Position numbers and translations under genes: made by a program | In this document: positions 62,156 to 64,000 of the stretch, in pieces | Numbering within the stretch: the first letter of the stretch is position 1 | Layout: every line of letters starts with the position of its first letter | Source of the DNA: Saccharibacillus nicotianae | Lineage (GTDB): Bacteria > Bacillota > Bacilli > Paenibacillales > Paenibacillaceae | Assembly (NCBI RefSeq): GCF_042681745.1 | Contig: NZ_JBHUGF010000011.1 | Coordinates: 682,001 to 746,000, forward strand | DNA length: 64,000 bases | Direction of reading: 5' to 3' | Notes under the pieces: generated by a model | Seen by the model: only the letters and a program-made list of their open reading frames with translations | The model's database searches: none | Told to the model about the DNA's origin: nothing

Positions 62156-62198
62156 GAGGATTCCAGAGCTTACGACTATGCGCAGGAATTCTCTTTTT
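62156..62198 (+). terminator. Rho-independent terminator after the LacI-family gene
   Basis: A 9-bp stem GAGGATTCC/GGAATTCTC (62156-62164 with 62185-62193, one G-U pair), 20-base loop, then TTTTT. Confidence 0.75.
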
Positions 62199-62230
62199 AA
62201 TAAATTATAAGATTGTGATTTAGTTCACTT

Positions 62231-62244
62231 TGTTAACGTGTGCA
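62231..62244 (+). promoter_or_regulatory. LacI-type operator half-site upstream of uxaB
   Basis: TGTTAACGTGTGCA. Ten leading bases and the last two match the reverse complement of the uxaC site (TGTTAACGTGAACA). It lies about 95 bases before the uxaB start. Confidence 0.5.
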
Positions 62245-62337
62245 TAAAATTATAATGATTAGTAAGTCACAGATAGATACATTTATTATTCGTTTGTTAT
62301 ATATATTCCAAAAATGAACGATTAGGAGGATATGATC

Positions 62338-63810
62338 ATGAATACACTGAATCGAACCACTTATTCGGCTACTATGTATACTGAAAAAGTACTGCAATTT
62401 GGTGAAGGGAATTTTTTGCGAGCTTTTACCGATTGGCAGATTCATCAGATGAATACTAAAGCTAACTTTGATGCAGGAGTAGTGATTGTACAACCGTTAG
62501 CTACAGGGATGGCTGAACGACTCAATGAACAAGATGGATTATATACAGTCTACCTCGAAGGGATAGAACAAGGACAACCTTCTCAGACCCATGAAGTGAT
62601 CGAGTGTGTGACACGCGCAATCAATCCTTATGAACATTATGAATCTTATGAAGCATTAGCTTATCAACCAGAACTACGTTGGATTATTTCCAATACGACA
62701 GAAGCAGGTATTGCTTTTAATAGCACAGATCAGTTAGCAGATCGCCCACAGCAAAGTTATCCGGGCAAATTAACATCGTTATTATATCGCCGATTCCGTC
62801 ATTTTCATGGAGACAATAGTAAAGGATTTATTATTCTTCCTTGTGAATTGATCGATCATAACGGAGATGAACTAAAAAAAATCGTGTTGCAATATGCAGA
62901 CTTGTGGAACCTGGAACCTGAATTTGGTGCATGGATCCATCAAGCCAATACATTTTGTAGCAGTCTGGTCGATCGGATAGTACCCGGTTATCCCAAACAG
63001 CGTATGCCTCAGATCACAGCAGAGCTTGGATATGAAGATTCATTTGTCGTAGTAGGTGAACCATTTCACTTACTTGTAATCGAAGGGCCTTCTTGGATAG
63101 AGCAAGAATTGCCGTTTGCACAAGCAGGTCTGCATATCAAAGTGGTTGAAGATATGGCTCCTTATCGTACACGTAAAGTGCGCATTTTAAATGGTGCTCA
63201 TACGGCTATGACACCTGTTGCTTATCTGTATGGTCTGAATACAGTAGCAGAAGCAGTAGAACATCCAGTTACAGGTGCTTTTGTCCGTTCTTTGATTCAG
63301 GATGAGATTATACCGACTTTAGATTTACCTGCTGATGAGCTAGAGCAATTTGCTGCGTCTGTAATAGAACGATTCCGTAACCCGTATGTAGAACATTTTC
63401 TGATGAGCATTTCACTAAATAGTATTTCCAAATTTAAAACGCGCGATCTGCCAACATTAACTACTTATATCGAACAGACAGGTAAATTACCGTCAAAACT
63501 TGTGTTTTCATTGGCTGCTTTGATTACCTTTTATAAAGGAGATCGTAGTGGAGAACCGATTGCGTTGAACGATGATATCGCTGTGTTGCGACAATTAGCC
63601 GAATTATGGAAAGTATGCGATAACAGCCAACAGGGTCTGTATCAGTTAGCTACGGCTGTTCTTGGAGAAGTGTCTTTCTGGGGAATAGACTTGAACACTT
63701 ATACAGGCTTAACCGAGCAAGTGATGAACGATTTGTATCGTATTCAACATCAAGGCATAGTCGTTGCCTTGCAAGAGTTGATGGATCATTCTGTAGCTTC
63801 CACTTCTTAA
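62338..63810 (+). CDS. uxaB: Tagaturonate reductase (altronate oxidoreductase)
   Basis: Reduces tagaturonate to altronate with NADH. The 490-residue mannitol-dehydrogenase-family protein has VLQFGEGNFLRAFTDWQIHQ, IISNTTEAGI, FCSSLVDRIVPGYP, VVGEPFHLLVIEGP and the catalytic KVRILNGAHTAMTPVAYL. ATG 62338 is chosen, 7 bases after AGGAGGA; the ATG at 62332 touches that site. uxaA follows 57 bases later. Confidence 0.95.
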   Translation: MNTLNRTTYSATMYTEKVLQFGEGNFLRAFTDWQIHQMNTKANFDAGVVIVQPLATGMAERLNEQDGLYTVYLEGIEQGQPSQTHEVIECVTRAINPYEHYESYEALAYQPELRWIISNTTEAGIAFNSTDQLADRPQQSYPGKLTSLLYRRFRHFHGDNSKGFIILPCELIDHNGDELKKIVLQYADLWNLEPEFGAWIHQANTFCSSLVDRIVPGYPKQRMPQITAELGYEDSFVVVGEPFHLLVIEGPSWIEQELPFAQAGLHIKVVEDMAPYRTRKVRILNGAHTAMTPVAYLYGLNTVAEAVEHPVTGAFVRSLIQDEIIPTLDLPADELEQFAASVIERFRNPYVEHFLMSISLNSISKFKTRDLPTLTTYIEQTGKLPSKLVFSLAALITFYKGDRSGEPIALNDDIAVLRQLAELWKVCDNSQQGLYQLATAVLGEVSFWGIDLNTYTGLTEQVMNDLYRIQHQGIVVALQELMDHSVASTS

Positions 63811-63867
63811 TGTATCAAAAGTACACATGAAGGGATAGATACATCTTACGAGGAGGCATTACTGATC

Positions 63868-64000
63868 ATGCTTGAATATATACAGATTCATCCCGATGAC
63901 AATGTAGTTGTGGCGTTACGTGATTATCAGCAGGGGGAAATGATTACACTGAATCCCTCCACAGCTTTTCAGCAACAGATTACAGTCACAGAAGATATCG
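63868..64000 (+). CDS. uxaA: Altronate dehydratase, N-terminal part (cut by the window end)
   Basis: ATG 63868 after ACGAGGAGGC. The visible 44 residues (MLEYIQIHPDDNVVVALRDY, then QQGEMITLNPSTAFQQQITV) match the N-terminal SAF domain of UxaA altronate dehydratases. It makes 2-keto-3-deoxygluconate from altronate and completes the galacturonate branch begun by uxaC and uxaB. The rest lies beyond the window. Confidence 0.85.
   Translation, partial: MLEYIQIHPDDNVVVALRDYQQGEMITLNPSTAFQQQITVTEDI

Overview
The window is a low-GC Firmicute chromosome. It most likely comes from Paenibacillus or a close relative. This is inferred from secreted proteins that end in copper-amine-oxidase-N 'stalk' repeats, an SLH-domain protein beside an S-layer-like protein, strong AGGAGG ribosome sites with frequent TTG/GTG starts, and a gene order shared with the Bacillus degS-degU-comF-flg-hag-fli-hpf-secA-prfB region. 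No tRNA, rRNA, CRISPR array or insertion sequence was seen. Two runs of N (18461-18710 and 21018-21317) interrupt the flagellin genes.

Layout: 1-8461 holds cell-surface genes (end of an SLH protein, an S-layer-like protein, a small exported protein, a large phosphodiester-glycosidase-like exoprotein) with metK among them. 8523-13333 holds the DegS/DegU two-component system and the competence genes comFA and comFC. 13520-24888 is the late flagellar block: yvyF, flgM, flgN, flgK, flgL, fliW, csrA, four tandem flagellin genes, flaG, fliD, fliS and fliT. Its promoters match sigma-D, and the flagellin leaders carry CsrA sites. 25012-40938 is a glycan island described below. 41159-47677 holds a cold-shock gene, hpf, secA, prfB (with the RF2 programmed frameshift) and a YitT protein. 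48467-56818 is a complete arginine operon argCJBDFGH behind a promoter with ArgR-like boxes. 56996-57637 (minus strand) is a pentapeptide-repeat protein. 57895-64000 is a hexuronate-use cluster: uxaC, a GPH-type transporter, a LacI-family regulator, uxaB and the start of uxaA.

The most interesting region is 25012-40938. It encodes a Maf-type flagellin glycosyltransferase, a full set of pseudaminic-acid enzymes (PseB/Pen-like, PseF/SpsF-like, PseG, PseI, a second Pal-like dehydratase/epimerase, PseC, PseH) and then a 2-aminoethylphosphonate pathway. The latter comprises PEP mutase fused to a nucleotidyltransferase-like domain, phosphonopyruvate decarboxylase, a methyltransferase, and a PntC-type cytidylyltransferase fused to AEP transaminase. 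Between the two halves sits a TPR protein with an alkaline-phosphatase-superfamily domain that has Thr where sulfatases have Cys. It appears cytosolic and could transfer the phosphonate. The inferred system is a phosphonate-decorated (possibly N-methyl-AEP) pseudaminic-acid glycan on flagellin. The enzymes are assigned from motifs; the transfer to flagellin is inference from gene context.
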